The position numbers and the translations under genes were made by a program. From HK1 sp965204915 (GTDB lineage Bacteria; Pseudomonadota; Gammaproteobacteria; HK1), in the NCBI GenBank assembly GCA_965204915.1, contig OZ242023.1, positions 2,852,001 to 2,916,000 on the forward strand: a stretch of DNA of 64,000 bases, in the 5' to 3' direction. The notes under the pieces were generated by a model that saw only the letters and a list, made by a program, of their open reading frames with translations, was not told where the DNA came from and did no database searches. Shown one piece after another: positions 25,564 through 34,858 of this stretch; positions within the stretch are counted from its first letter, which is position 1; the number at the start of each line of letters is the position of its first letter.

Positions 25564-25875
25564 ATGAAACACAGAACTGCCAAGTGGGCGACCGCCGCCG
25601 GTGCCGTTGCGGTACTGATGCTCAGTACCGGGTGCGCTCGTATCCAGGACGTGGAATCGCTCCAGGCCGAAGTCGACATGCTCAAGGGCGAGCTGGCGAC
25701 GGCCCAGGGCGCAGCGGCGGGCGCCCAGGCAGAAGCGGAGGCAGCCCGCGCCGCAGCCGGTGACGCCGCCAGCGCCGCAGGCAATGCCATGGCCACGGCG
25801 AATGAAGCACAGGCCGGCGGTGCCGCCAACGCCGAGAAGATCGATCGCATGTTCAAGAAGCTGATGATGAAGTAG
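25564..25875 (+). CDS. Alanine-zipper outer-membrane lipoprotein (OprI/Lpp-like)
   Basis: 103 residues. Signal peptide with lipobox LSTGC; lipidated Cys at 24. Then a coiled heptad region of almost pure Ala/Glu/Gln, as in Pseudomonas OprI, ending in KKLMMK whose terminal Lys could be linked to peptidoglycan as in Lpp. Structural link between outer membrane and cell wall. It faces an L,D-transpeptidase gene, an enzyme class that makes this link in other bacteria, which is suggestive. Confidence 0.9.
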   Translation: MKHRTAKWATAAGAVAVLMLSTGCARIQDVESLQAEVDMLKGELATAQGAAAGAQAEAEAARAAAGDAASAAGNAMATANEAQAGGAANAEKIDRMFKKLMMK

Positions 25876-25895
25876 CCACCGGCCGTCGCGACCGG

Positions 25896-26924
25896 TCAAT
25901 CGGCGAAATCGCTCGGGCCGGCTGCGAGCACCGCCGATCGGCTCGCCACCGCAACGGGGATTCCGTTCGCGGTGGCGAGCGTCTTCTCGACCCGCTCCCA
26001 GTCCAGGATCAGCGGCGGTCCTTGTCCTGGGGTCGCCGCTATCAGCGACGACACCACCTCGGCCATGTGCGGACGCGCCTCCTCGTCCGGGACCTCGGTA
26101 GTGGGATGCACCTCGATGTACAGCACGTCTCCCGCCCATCCTGCCTTGACCCTCTGGCTGACGAGGGTGACGGGCGTTCCGGGGTCCACCATCTCGAACA
26201 GCTCCGCGATGTGCTCGGGGTACATCCGGACACATCCATGGCTGACCCGCATGCCGATGCTGTAAGGCTTGTTGGTGCCGTGGATCAGGTACTGCGGAAA
26301 GCCGAGATACAGCGCATGCGATCCGAGCGGGTTGTCCGGCCCCGGACCTACCACCCGGGGCAACGTCTCGCCCCGTTGCGCATGTTCCTCGCGAATCGAC
26401 TCGGGAGGAAACCACGTGGGACGTGCCTTCTTCCTGACGATGCTGGTCTTCCCGAGTGGAGTCTCCCAGCCGACCCTTCCGATGCTGACGGGCCACGTGC
26501 GCACCACCGACTCCCCTTTCGGGTAGTAGTAGACCCGCATCTCGGCAACGTTGATCACCAGGCCGGAACGCGGAGCGGCGGGGAGTATGAACCGGGACGG
26601 CAGCCGGATGGCGGTTCCTTCGCCCGGAAGCCAGATGTCGACGCCGGGATTGGCGAGCCGGAGCTCCGCGAGCCCCATTCCGAAACGCCGTGCTATGTCG
26701 AGCAGCGTGTCCTCGTATCGCGCGATGTAGACCTGGTTGCGGCCCACCACCGATTCGTTCGCATCCGTTGGCCATGTCCCGGCCACGGCAGCGGCGGCCG
26801 GGACCACCGCCAGCATGGCGGCCGAGAAGCACCATGAAGCGGCCAGCCGCCTCGCCGTTCGCCTCGGCGCGCGCGCGCCTGGACGCGATGCAGGTGGAGG
26901 ACTCGTTGCCGGCGAAGGATTCAT
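25896..26924 (-). CDS. L,D-transpeptidase (YkuD family) with LysM-like region
   Basis: 342 residues from the ATG at 26924; the start is uncertain since no good ribosome site is visible. Arg-rich N-terminus, then a signal segment (ASWCFSAAMLAVVPAAAAVAG), a LysM-like repeat (DTLLDIARRFGMGLAELRLANPG) and the YkuD domain with HGTNKPYSIGMRVSHGCVRMYPE; catalytic Cys ~230. Cross-links peptidoglycan or attaches lipoprotein to it in the periplasm, like ErfK/YbiS. Convergent with the OprI-like gene. Confidence 0.88.
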   Translation of the reverse strand: MNPSPATSPPPASRPGARAPRRTARRLAASWCFSAAMLAVVPAAAAVAGTWPTDANESVVGRNQVYIARYEDTLLDIARRFGMGLAELRLANPGVDIWLPGEGTAIRLPSRFILPAAPRSGLVINVAEMRVYYYPKGESVVRTWPVSIGRVGWETPLGKTSIVRKKARPTWFPPESIREEHAQRGETLPRVVGPGPDNPLGSHALYLGFPQYLIHGTNKPYSIGMRVSHGCVRMYPEHIAELFEMVDPGTPVTLVSQRVKAGWAGDVLYIEVHPTTEVPDEEARPHMAEVVSSLIAATPGQGPPLILDWERVEKTLATANGIPVAVASRSAVLAAGPSDFAD

Positions 26925-27088
26925 CCGCGAAGGATAACGACCGGCCGGCCACTTCGTCCACGATTCGCCCCGGGGTGCGGAGACGCCGCTCCGGCACGAA
27001 GCCCCCGGCTCTGCGTCCACCTCCCCGGAAAGCGGCGTCATTCGACCGTCCATCGGGCGGGCACCGGATCGAATCATGGCCCGTCCGG

Positions 27089-27682
27089 TCAACCTGCCCA
27101 CAGGAACCAGAGCGCCAGCAGCCCCTCGGGGCCCGCGCGCATTGCGTGCACGACGTCCGGGGGGTTGTGGACGATCCCACCGACGCCGGGGGTGTGCCAG
27201 CCACGGTCTTCGCGGTACCACTCGCCTTCGCTCATCACGATGTAGATCTCTTCCGGCGGATGCCGATGATCGACGTAGCGCACGCCGGGCGCCACCAGGC
27301 TCGCGCCGGCCAGTACGTCGCCACGCTGTTCCAGCCCCATCGGTCCGACGATGTCCGCGTTGGCGTGACCGTCGTGGAACGTCTTGCCGTGCGCTTCCGA
27401 GCCGGGGCGCCGGCGCCACCGCAGCTCGGGCTCCAACGCCGCGAACGCCTCCGCGAGGGAGGAGATCCCGGGCGCCGCCAGCGCGCGTTCGAGCGCAGAG
27501 GAAAAATGCCGGTACGCGGGGATTGGAACGCGCGTTTTCGGGGCGAGGACGCCGACGGAGCTCGCGAGGGCGTCGAAGATGCGGGTGGCGACAACGCCGG
27601 ACGGGGCTCCGTCCTCCATGCGCATCGAGAGGGTCTCCCGGGCGGTGTGCAGAAAACGAGCGAGAGCTTCGGGCCGTTTCAC
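27089..27682 (-). CDS. Cupin of the DMSP-lyase (DddL-like) family
   Basis: 197 residues. The C-terminal cupin has VDHRHPPEEIYIVMSEGEW (His-x-His and Glu metal ligands) and NPPDVVHAMRAG (third His), plus a Tyr after EEI, as in DMSP-lyase family PF16867. Such enzymes cleave dimethylsulfoniopropionate to DMS and acrylate, though many family members are untested. Downstream acyl-CoA dehydrogenase and PEP mutase family genes are on the other strand, so there is no operon evidence for DMSP use. Confidence 0.68.
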   Translation of the reverse strand: MKRPEALARFLHTARETLSMRMEDGAPSGVVATRIFDALASSVGVLAPKTRVPIPAYRHFSSALERALAAPGISSLAEAFAALEPELRWRRRPGSEAHGKTFHDGHANADIVGPMGLEQRGDVLAGASLVAPGVRYVDHRHPPEEIYIVMSEGEWYREDRGWHTPGVGGIVHNPPDVVHAMRAGPEGLLALWFLWAG

Positions 27683-28161
27683 CGCGAAAGCACCTCCGTA
27701 CGTTCCCGTCGATCACCCTGGCCGTTGTTCGAAACCTGCTGCCCGGTACGTCCGTGCATCGCCGCAGGCCGCTCTCGTACCGGCATCCGGCGCGGACCTC
27801 CGGGACTTCTCTTTCGACCCCACGCCGGTCCGGTGGTTCAGCGGAGCCGGGATCGCCATCCTCCGCCGACGGCACACGACCACGCTCGCCGTCTTCCGGC
27901 TCTCCGGCGAGTCGGTCCCGTCACCGGACAGACTCATGCACGTCGACGACGGGGATCTCCCGTCCCGATGCCGCCCCCTCGCCATCCGTACGAGAGGATG
28001 CCGCGATCGAAGGATGCGCGGTACCCTCCGAACGGAGCCGGCGCATCTCCGGGAACCCCCGGCGGACGCGATGCCGCCCTGTGTGGGGAGATCCTGTGTG
28101 GAGAGATGATGCACACCACGGCCGAACGTGCGCTTCGGATCATCGAAATCGAGGTACGTTC
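27683..28161. other. Divergent region between the cupin and acyl-CoA dehydrogenase genes
   Basis: No supported gene. It contains a two-copy 15-bp repeat (28078-28107, CCTGTGTGGRGAGAT). The acyl-CoA dehydrogenase ribosome site GAGG lies at 28151. Confidence 0.4.
28078..28107. repeat. 15-bp tandem duplication
   Basis: Two adjacent units, 28078-28092 and 28093-28107, that differ at one base (CCTGTGTGGRGAGAT). Confidence 0.85.
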
Positions 28162-29232
28162 GTGAACGCCGATCCTCTCATCGTCGAGACGGCCACCCGC
28201 ATGTTCGAGGGGCTCTGCCCGCCGGAAGCGGTGGCCGCGGCCGAGGACGGCCGTTGGCCGCAGGCATTGTGGGAGGCGCTGGAGGAGTCTGCGCTCACCC
28301 GCGCATGGATCCCCGAAGCGTTCGGGGGGCCTGGAACGAGCATCGAGGACGGTTTTGCGGTGGCTCGCGTCGCCGGAACGTACGCCATACCGGCCCCGCT
28401 CGCGGAGACCCTGCTCGCCGGCTGGCTCGCATCGGAAGCCGGCCTCGAAGTCCCCGAAGGTCCTCTGACCGTGGCGCCCGTCGATGCCGCCTCTTCCATC
28501 ACCCTCCAGGGCGGTACGCTGTCCGGCACAGCCCCACGAGTGCCTTTCGCGAGCGCCTGCGGACATCTCGTGGTGGTGTTCGGAAACGGCGGATCCGGAG
28601 ACAGGGCCCAGGGCGTGGCGCTCGTCGATCGCGCGGCTTGCTTCCTGGAACCGGGAACGTCGCTCGCCGGGGAGTCGAACGACACCGTCATCTTCGACGG
28701 GGTGGCCCCGACGTCGTGGTCGGCGCCGACGGGTGTCGATCATGCCGAAAGGCTGCGGCGGATGGGGGCGGCCATGCGCGCCGGGCAGATGGCCGGCGCC
28801 CTCGAACGCTGCCTGGAGCAGTCCCTCCAATACGCCGCGGTCCGGCGCCAGTTCGGCCGGCCGATCGCGAAGTTCCAGGCGGTGCAGCACAATCTGGCGG
28901 TGCTCGCGGGGGAGGTGGCGGCAGCCACCACGTCGGCCGATGCCGCAGTCTCCGCCATCACCCGCCACGGCATCGAAGACGACCGCGCATTCCTCGCCGT
29001 CGCCGCCGCGAAGATCCGGTGCGGCCAGGCGGCGGGAGCGGGCGCCGCCATCGCCCACCAGGTGCACGGTGCAATGGGCTTCACCCGCGAGTACAGCCTC
29101 CAGCAGCGTACCCGGCGGTTGTGGGCGTGGCGCGACGAATTCGACCCCGAGACGGTGTGGGCGATCGCATTGGGCCGCCACGTCGCGAAGCGGGGCGGCG
29201 ACGCCCTGTGGGCCACGGTGACCGCGGACTGA
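28162..29232 (+). CDS. Acyl-CoA dehydrogenase
   Basis: 356 residues from a GTG at 28162 behind GAGG. N-terminal helical domain (RAWIPEAFGGPGTSIEDG), a short beta domain, and a C-terminal FAD domain with RRQFGRPIAKFQAVQHNLA and QVHGAMGFTREY. This is the compact, more divergent type common in catabolic clusters for branched or cyclic acyl-CoA substrates. The expected catalytic Glu near the C-terminus is not obvious, so the exact reaction is uncertain; the substrate is unknown. Confidence 0.82.
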   Translation: MNADPLIVETATRMFEGLCPPEAVAAAEDGRWPQALWEALEESALTRAWIPEAFGGPGTSIEDGFAVARVAGTYAIPAPLAETLLAGWLASEAGLEVPEGPLTVAPVDAASSITLQGGTLSGTAPRVPFASACGHLVVVFGNGGSGDRAQGVALVDRAACFLEPGTSLAGESNDTVIFDGVAPTSWSAPTGVDHAERLRRMGAAMRAGQMAGALERCLEQSLQYAAVRRQFGRPIAKFQAVQHNLAVLAGEVAAATTSADAAVSAITRHGIEDDRAFLAVAAAKIRCGQAAGAGAAIAHQVHGAMGFTREYSLQQRTRRLWAWRDEFDPETVWAIALGRHVAKRGGDALWATVTAD

Positions 29233-29354
29233 TCGTGGCCGGCGCGGGCGGCGGATCCGTTCCGTCGCGGGATTGCCGCCGTCGATCCCTCCGCCGGCGC
29301 CGGCGGCGACCATGCCGTTCAACCCCGGCGCGCAGCGCCGGACGAGGAGAGACC

Positions 29355-30197
29355 ATGAACCGCGATTTCCAGATCGAGCTGGGCCGGCGCTTTCGTCGGC
29401 TGCACGAGGACGGCACCTTCCTCATGCCCAACGCCTGGGACACGGGCAGCGCCCTGCTGCTGGAGACGGCCGGCTTCGAAGCCCTCGGCACCACCAGCGC
29501 GGGCATCGCCTACTCGCTCGGGAAGGCCGACGCCACCGGCGCACTGGCCATCGACGAGGCGCTGGACGAGACCGCGCGCATCGCCGGCGCGGTCTCCGTT
29601 CCGGTCAACGTCGATGCGGAGAACGGCTACGGTGACGATCCGGAGGCGGTCGCGGAGTGCATCCGCCGGTGCATCCACGCCGGCGCGGTCGGCGCAGGCA
29701 TCGAGGACTACACCCAGGACCCCGCCCACCCGCTCTACGAGCGCACCCTGGCCGTCGAGCGCATCCGCGCCGCACGCGAGGCGGCGGACGCCTCGGGGGT
29801 ACCCTTCGTGCTGACTGCGCGGGCGGAATGCCATCTCTACCGCGTACCCGGCGCCTTCGCGGAATCCGTCGCCCGCTCGAACCTCTACCGCGAGGCCGGC
29901 GCGGACTGCCTCTATACCCCCGGAGTACGGGACCGCGCCGAGGTCGCGGCGCTCGTGCGCGAGATCGACGGCCCGATGAACTTCGTCGTGGGCAAGGGCA
30001 TGGCGGACTACACCCTGGGGGAGCTGGGGGAGCTGGGGATCCGGCGGGTGAGCATCGGGGGGTCGCTGATGCGCGCGACGTTCGCCCTCGCCGAGCGCGC
30101 CGCCGCGCAGATGAAGCGTGAGGGCCGCTTCGACTGGGCCGCGGACCAGCTCGGTGCAGGGGACTTCGAACGGCTCTTCACGAACCGCCGTGGGTAG
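29355..30197 (+). CDS. Isocitrate lyase/PEP mutase superfamily protein
   Basis: 280 residues, with a GAGGAGAG ribosome site. A TIM barrel of the oxaloacetate-decarboxylase/2-methylisocitrate-lyase-like type: FLMPNAWDTGSALLLE, GTTSAGIAYSLG, VNVDAENGYGDDP (metal-binding Asp/Glu) and GIEDYTQD. The KKCGH motif of true isocitrate lyase is absent. Breaks C-C or C-P bonds of small 2-oxo acids; the substrate cannot be told from sequence. Lies 122 bp after the acyl-CoA dehydrogenase gene on the same strand. Confidence 0.85.
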   Translation: MNRDFQIELGRRFRRLHEDGTFLMPNAWDTGSALLLETAGFEALGTTSAGIAYSLGKADATGALAIDEALDETARIAGAVSVPVNVDAENGYGDDPEAVAECIRRCIHAGAVGAGIEDYTQDPAHPLYERTLAVERIRAAREAADASGVPFVLTARAECHLYRVPGAFAESVARSNLYREAGADCLYTPGVRDRAEVAALVREIDGPMNFVVGKGMADYTLGELGELGIRRVSIGGSLMRATFALAERAAAQMKREGRFDWAADQLGAGDFERLFTNRRG

Positions 30198-30312
30198 AAT
30201 CCCCGGACCACCATCCTTGCGATCGAGCCGCATCGTGCGCGAGGCACCGGGCGAGGCCGCGGCGCTCCGCGACACCACGACCGCGCGACGAGCGCAGGCA
30301 CGGGAGACGACG

Positions 30313-31326
30313 ATGAAGATCGGGCTGTTCCTCACCAACCAGCAACACCTCGACACCGACATGGTGAGCGCGCTCGGGGACCAGATCGCCATGGTGCACC
30401 ATGCCCGCGACCGTGGCTGGGACTCCCTGTTCTCGGGGCAGCACTACCTGAACGAGGGCAACAACAAGCAGCTCCAGATCGTGCCCTTCCTCGCCCGGTT
30501 GATCCCGGAGGCGGGCGAGATGACCACCGGTCTCGGCATCATGCTGCTCAACCTCCACAACCCGGTGTACGTCGCGGAGACCGTCGCCACCCTCGACGTC
30601 ATCGCGAAGGGCAACTTCGTCTTCGGCATCGGCCTCGGCTACCGGGAGGTCGAGTTCGATGCCTTCGACGTGCCCAGGGGCAAGCGGGTCGCGCGCATGG
30701 TGGAATGCCTCGACCTCGTACGCCGGCTGTGGACCGAGGACTCGGTGACCTACCATGGCGACACCTGCCGGCTCGACGCGGTGCGCATGAACATCCGTCC
30801 GGTGCAGCGGCCCTCGCCGCCGGTGTGGGTCGCCGCGAACAACGACGCCGCCATCCGCCGCGCCGCGCGCATCGGCGACACCTGGATGGTCAACCCGCAC
30901 TCCACGACCGCCACCATCCGCCGCCAGCTCACCCTCTACCGCGAGGCGCTCGAGGCCGAGGGCAAGGCGTTCCCGGCCGAGCTGCCGTGCATCAAGGAGG
31001 TGTTCTGCGCGAAGGATCGGAAGACCGCGATCGAGACCGCGGGGCCGTACCTCCTCGCGAAGTACCGGGACTACGCCTCCTGGGGCCAGGACGCCGCGAT
31101 GCCCGACGATGAATCGTTCGACCAGGGGTTCGACGACCTGCTGCGGGACCGCTTCATCCTCGGCTCGCCCGAGGATTGCCACGAGCAGCTCCGGCCCTAC
31201 GTCGAAGAGCTCGGGGTCAACCACCTCATCGTCCGGACCCACTGGGCAGGAATGCCGCTGCCCATCGCCCTGTCGAGCATGCGGCTCATCTCCGACGAGC
31301 TGCTGCCGGCGCTGCGCAAGCCGTGA
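30313..31326 (+). CDS. Luciferase-like (LLM class) flavin-dependent oxidoreductase
   Basis: 337 residues from the ATG at 30313. TIM barrel of the bacterial luciferase family: MKIGLFLTNQ start, DSLFSGQHYLN, GLGIMLLNLHNPVYVAETVATLDVI, FGIGLGYREVEFDAF and RPVQRPSPPVWVAANN. Uses reduced FMN (or F420 in related proteins) to oxidise an organic substrate, which is unknown. The third gene in a possible co-oriented set with the acyl-CoA dehydrogenase and PEP mutase family genes. Confidence 0.88.
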   Translation: MKIGLFLTNQQHLDTDMVSALGDQIAMVHHARDRGWDSLFSGQHYLNEGNNKQLQIVPFLARLIPEAGEMTTGLGIMLLNLHNPVYVAETVATLDVIAKGNFVFGIGLGYREVEFDAFDVPRGKRVARMVECLDLVRRLWTEDSVTYHGDTCRLDAVRMNIRPVQRPSPPVWVAANNDAAIRRAARIGDTWMVNPHSTTATIRRQLTLYREALEAEGKAFPAELPCIKEVFCAKDRKTAIETAGPYLLAKYRDYASWGQDAAMPDDESFDQGFDDLLRDRFILGSPEDCHEQLRPYVEELGVNHLIVRTHWAGMPLPIALSSMRLISDELLPALRKP

Positions 31327-31388
31327 TCGCACCGGGATGGGATGCCGGCGGACTCCAGCCCGCTCGGCGGACGGCATCGGAGATCCGG

Positions 31389-31985
31389 CTATTCGCGTGT
31401 CTCCGCGCGGTCCTTCACCCACTTCCGGCCGTTCAGCATGGGGGTGACGAGGTTCTCCCGCTTCCACAAGAGGTAGAAGAGGACCGCGGCCACGTGCAGG
31501 GCGACGAGCACCAGCACCACCGTGGCGAAGAGGTGGTGGTAGCCCGTCATCATGCCCACGACGTCGGACGAAACCTCCGATGCCAGCGGACCGGAAAAGA
31601 AGAGCGCATCGTCCTCCGAGAAGAGGCCCGTCACCACCTGGGCGGTCAGTGCGAGCACCATCGCGATGACGGACAGGGCGCCGATGGGGTTGTGTCCGGC
31701 CACGCCGCTCGGCTGCCGGCGCCCGATCCCGTGGACGTAGTCCGGTGCGTCGCGCAACGAGGCGAAGAGGGTGCGGTGGCGAACCGGCGGGGGGCCGGCC
31801 CAGCCCCATGCGTAGCGGAAGAGCAGCAGCGCCCCGGTCAGGTAACCGAGGTAGATGTGCCACTGCATGATGGAGAAGGTGCGGAACTCCCCCAGGATCC
31901 AGCCGGTGATCACCGAGGCGGCCAGCAGCCAGTGCCACGCGCGGGTGACCGGATCCCAGACCGCTTCGCGGCGATAGCCTTCCAT
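31389..31985 (-). CDS. Cytochrome b561-type membrane protein
   Basis: 198 residues from the ATG at 31985 just behind AAGGAG. Four predicted membrane helices with heme-ligating His: TRAWHWLLAASVITGW, IMQWHIYLGYLTGALLLFRY, IAMVLALTAQVVTG and GYHHLFATVVLVLVALHVAAVLFY. Transfers electrons from quinol or a donor to a periplasmic cytochrome. The cytochrome c' gene lies immediately upstream on the same strand, a recurring pair in which b561 is likely its redox partner. Confidence 0.9.
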   Translation of the reverse strand: MEGYRREAVWDPVTRAWHWLLAASVITGWILGEFRTFSIMQWHIYLGYLTGALLLFRYAWGWAGPPPVRHRTLFASLRDAPDYVHGIGRRQPSGVAGHNPIGALSVIAMVLALTAQVVTGLFSEDDALFFSGPLASEVSSDVVGMMTGYHHLFATVVLVLVALHVAAVLFYLLWKRENLVTPMLNGRKWVKDRAETRE

Positions 31986-32046
31986 CTCCTTCTTCAGCCC
32001 CGATCGCCGGGGCTTCCCAGGCGTCGCCGGCGCTTCGGGGGCGTCC

Positions 32047-32547
32047 CTACATCCGCTCGGCGCGGAAATCGTCGTGGCAGCCCTTGCATGCCTTGCCGAC
32101 CGCACCGATCTTCGAGCGCAGGGCGTCGAGCCCGTCTCCTGCCACCTCGGAGAGGGCCGCAGCGGCCTCCGACAACGCCTCGGCCTTCCTGCCCGCTTCC
32201 GGCCACGTCGTCCAGAGCTCGGGAAGCGCGCGGGTCTTGCCGGCGTAGGACTCGTTGTCGGTCCCCTCGGGCCACATCGCACCGGCCTCGACGTTCGCCA
32301 TCGTGTCCAGGTTGGCGGCGTAGAGCCTGGCCGTCTCCGCGTCGTATGCCAGATCCCCCTTGGCCATCTGGAACAGGGGGCCGGCGTACCAGCTTTGCAG
32401 CGTCATCACGGCGCGGCGCGACTTGATTGCATCGACATCCCCGTGGTGATCTGCGTGATCGTGCTCGTTCGGATCCTGGGCGGCGGATGCGGAAAGCGCG
32501 AGAGAAAGGCCGAGAAGGACGACGATCCATCGAGTCGACGATTGCAT
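32047..32547 (-). CDS. Cytochrome c'
   Basis: 166 residues. Signal peptide (VVLLGLSLALSASAA), His/Asp-rich N-terminus, four-helix bundle and the C-terminal heme site CKGCHDDFR (Cys 154, Cys 157, His 158), the classic cytochrome c' layout. Periplasmic high-spin heme protein that binds NO, often protective during denitrification, which fits the nir cluster at the window end. Precedes the b561 gene by ~60 bp. Confidence 0.92.
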   Translation of the reverse strand: MQSSTRWIVVLLGLSLALSASAAQDPNEHDHADHHGDVDAIKSRRAVMTLQSWYAGPLFQMAKGDLAYDAETARLYAANLDTMANVEAGAMWPEGTDNESYAGKTRALPELWTTWPEAGRKAEALSEAAAALSEVAGDGLDALRSKIGAVGKACKGCHDDFRAERM

Positions 32548-32673
32548 GGGAGTCTCCCGAATCTGAACGGATCCACTGGATCCGATGAATGCGGATGAGT
32601 GGCGGAACCACCGGGCCAGTCTAGCACTTGCGATCGGAGCATGCGTTGCGCCGGCAAGGCGGGACGGCGCGGT

Positions 32674-33510
32674 TCAATCGAGCCGGAACCGCTTGGAGCG
32701 CACGAACGCCCCGAAGCCGCCCCGCTCGCTCACCGCGACCTGGCGTGCCTTGTCCTCGGACCATCCGTAGAAGTCCGCGCGCCCGAACCGGCCGGGGTCG
32801 CGCTGGCGATCAGGGTTCAGCGGAAGCGCGGCGTGGCGGCGCGAGTCGTAGCCGGCGATCCATTGCTCCAGGCTGCGGTCATCGTAGCGGCCGTCGTGCA
32901 CGAAAGCATCGAGGGGCAACCGGGGCGTGATCTTCCATTCCTTCGCCGGGTGGCCCGCGACCATCCCGGCGACGGGAAACACGTAGTCGGGCAGCCCGAG
33001 CATCCGCGAGACCTCGGCCGCGTGGTTGCGAACCGCGCTCAACGGGCAGCAGCCGAGCCCCGCGGCCTGCGCGGCGCGGATGAATCCCGCCATGACCAAC
33101 CCGGTATCCACCGCCGCGTTCAGGAAGCTGTCGAGGTGGTCGTTGGCGAACCGCGTGCCGCGCAGCTCGCAGATGCGCCGGATCCGGCGGTTGTCCCCGC
33201 AGAACACGAGCAGCACCGGAGCATCCGCGATCCACGGCATCGACGGGATCAGGGAGGCGATCCGCGCCTGAACCGCGTGATCGTTCACCTGCACGACGCA
33301 CGACTGCTGGAGATCCGACTTCGTGGGCGCAGAGAAGGCGCTCGCCAGGAGGGTCCGCAGCACCGCCGGCGGCACCGGCTCGGAAGTGAACGCACGGTGG
33401 CTGCGATGCGCGGCGAGACCCGCCAGCTCCGGATTGCGCTCCAGCCGCTCGGGTACGTCGATGCCTTCGCCGAACCTTGCCTGGATGAGGCTCGACAGCG
33501 TATCGCTCAT
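32674..33510 (-). CDS. Nitroreductase family FMN protein
   Basis: 278 residues from the ATG at 33510. RSHRAFTSEPVPPAVLRTLLASAFSAPT is the FMN-binding N-terminal motif, with GLVMAGFIRAAQAAGLGCCPL and VAGMVAGHPAK further on. The fold matches NfsA-like NADPH nitro/quinone reductases; the C-terminal ~60 residues (YGWSEDKARQVA) resemble the NfsA extension. Reaction with a specific natural substrate is unknown. Confidence 0.85.
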   Translation of the reverse strand: MSDTLSSLIQARFGEGIDVPERLERNPELAGLAAHRSHRAFTSEPVPPAVLRTLLASAFSAPTKSDLQQSCVVQVNDHAVQARIASLIPSMPWIADAPVLLVFCGDNRRIRRICELRGTRFANDHLDSFLNAAVDTGLVMAGFIRAAQAAGLGCCPLSAVRNHAAEVSRMLGLPDYVFPVAGMVAGHPAKEWKITPRLPLDAFVHDGRYDDRSLEQWIAGYDSRRHAALPLNPDRQRDPGRFGRADFYGWSEDKARQVAVSERGGFGAFVRSKRFRLD

Positions 33511-33538
33511 GGGTCGTCGTCCTCCCGAGGCATGGATT

Positions 33539-33580
33539 GATTCATGCACCCGGATTCATGCACCCGGATTCATGCACTGG
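33539..33580. repeat. 14-bp tandem repeat, 3 copies
   Basis: GATTCATGCACCCG units at 33539, 33553 and 33567 (last with two changes). The third copy contains the sirtuin stop codon. Confidence 0.9.
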
Positions 33581-34379
33581 GACCCATGCGAGGACCACTC
33601 CACGTCCTTCGGTCGATCCCGGTGATGGCCGCCAGCGCCGCGCCGATCTCCCGGTTGAGCACGAGGTCCGCCAGCGAGTCGAGCTCCGTCGGCTCCCGGT
33701 TGAGAATCACCAGGATCGCACCGGACCGCTTCGCCCGAATCGGGAACCCCGCCGCAGGATGGACGACCAGCGACGAGCCGATGGCGAGAAAGAGATCGCA
33801 CTCCGCCGTCGCGGCCTCTGCGCGCCGCATCGCGGCCTCCGGCATCGCCTGGCCGAACGAGATGGTTGCGGTCTTCACGTGTCCGCCGCAACGCTCGCAT
33901 ACCGGCAGCGTGCCGGCGTGCTCGAAGGCGTCGAGGATGGGCTCGATCGGGTATGGAGAGCCGCACTCGATGCACTTCGCATACGTCGAGTTTCCGTGCA
34001 GCTCGACCACTCGCTCCGGGGGCACGCCGGAACGCTGGTGCAACCCGTCGATGTTCTGCGTGATCACCGTCGTCACGATACCGCGGTGGACAAGCGAAGC
34101 GACGGCCCGGTGGCCGTGGTTCGGCTCCGCACATGCCATCGTGCGGTGACTTTCCACCCGCTGGCTCCACGCTTCGCGCCGCGCCGCCTCCGACGCGACG
34201 AAGTCACGAAAATCGACCGGACGACGCCGCGACCACATGCCGCCCGGGCTGCGGAAATCCGGAATGCCCGATTCGGTGCTGATGCCCGCGCCGGTGAACA
34301 CCACGGCTCGCCGGGCGCCTTCCATGAGCACACGCAGCCGCTCGAGGTCCGGATCACCGGCGACGGGGGCGTTCAACAC
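33570..34379 (-). CDS. NAD-dependent protein deacylase (sirtuin)
   Basis: 269 residues. FTGAGISTESGIPDFRS (28-44), TQNIDGLHQRSG (~108-119), catalytic His in ELHGN (~130) and two zinc CxxC pairs (CIEC, CERC). Bacterial class-II-like sirtuin that removes acyl groups from lysines with NAD. Lies upstream of the nitroreductase on the same strand, separated by the 14-bp repeats; the last residues overlap a repeat copy. Confidence 0.92.
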   Translation of the reverse strand: MLNAPVAGDPDLERLRVLMEGARRAVVFTGAGISTESGIPDFRSPGGMWSRRRPVDFRDFVASEAARREAWSQRVESHRTMACAEPNHGHRAVASLVHRGIVTTVITQNIDGLHQRSGVPPERVVELHGNSTYAKCIECGSPYPIEPILDAFEHAGTLPVCERCGGHVKTATISFGQAMPEAAMRRAEAATAECDLFLAIGSSLVVHPAAGFPIRAKRSGAILVILNREPTELDSLADLVLNREIGAALAAITGIDRRTWSGPRMGPSA

Positions 34380-34858
34380 CCGGCCCTGCGGGGGACGCCG
34401 TGCCGACGCGCCATCGGGCGCCGGGTCGTCGTTCGCGGGAGGCCGGTTCGCATCGGCGTCGGTGCGCGGTGGTTCGATGGGTCACACCCCCCTTGCTTCG
34501 CAAGTGCAATCCGGTCGGGGCGCCGCGGTGAAGGCCGTCATGCCGTCTGCGGTCGTCGGCATGGGGGCCCTTCGGCACGATCCGCACCGGTGGCTTCCGC
34601 TCGATGCACCGGCGGCCGGCATCGCTCATCATACGGCCTCGCACCCGCGGAATGAATCGATGCAGCGGACAGCGCCGATTCTCCCGCATCCGGTTCGAGG
34701 CGATCCCCCCGCGGCAGGGGATGATTGCCTGGATTCCGCGTGCGAACGGGCCTATCCTCCCCCATGCAGCGAGTACGTGACGCCGGGACGCAGGCAAAGC
34801 GCGCCCCATCGGGGGCGCAGGGTGGAAATCCGTCAACACCGACGACAGGAGACCGACG
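34380..34858. other. Divergent region before the ABC transporter
   Basis: No gene or RNA recognised. A ribosome site (AGGAGA, ~34848) precedes the first ABC gene. The transporter promoter should be here, but no clear box was found. Confidence 0.4.

Noticed and set aside
25876..25895. Terminator between the lipoprotein and L,D-transpeptidase genes
   Set aside because: Only a 5-bp ACCGG/CCGGT stem can be formed; too weak to call.
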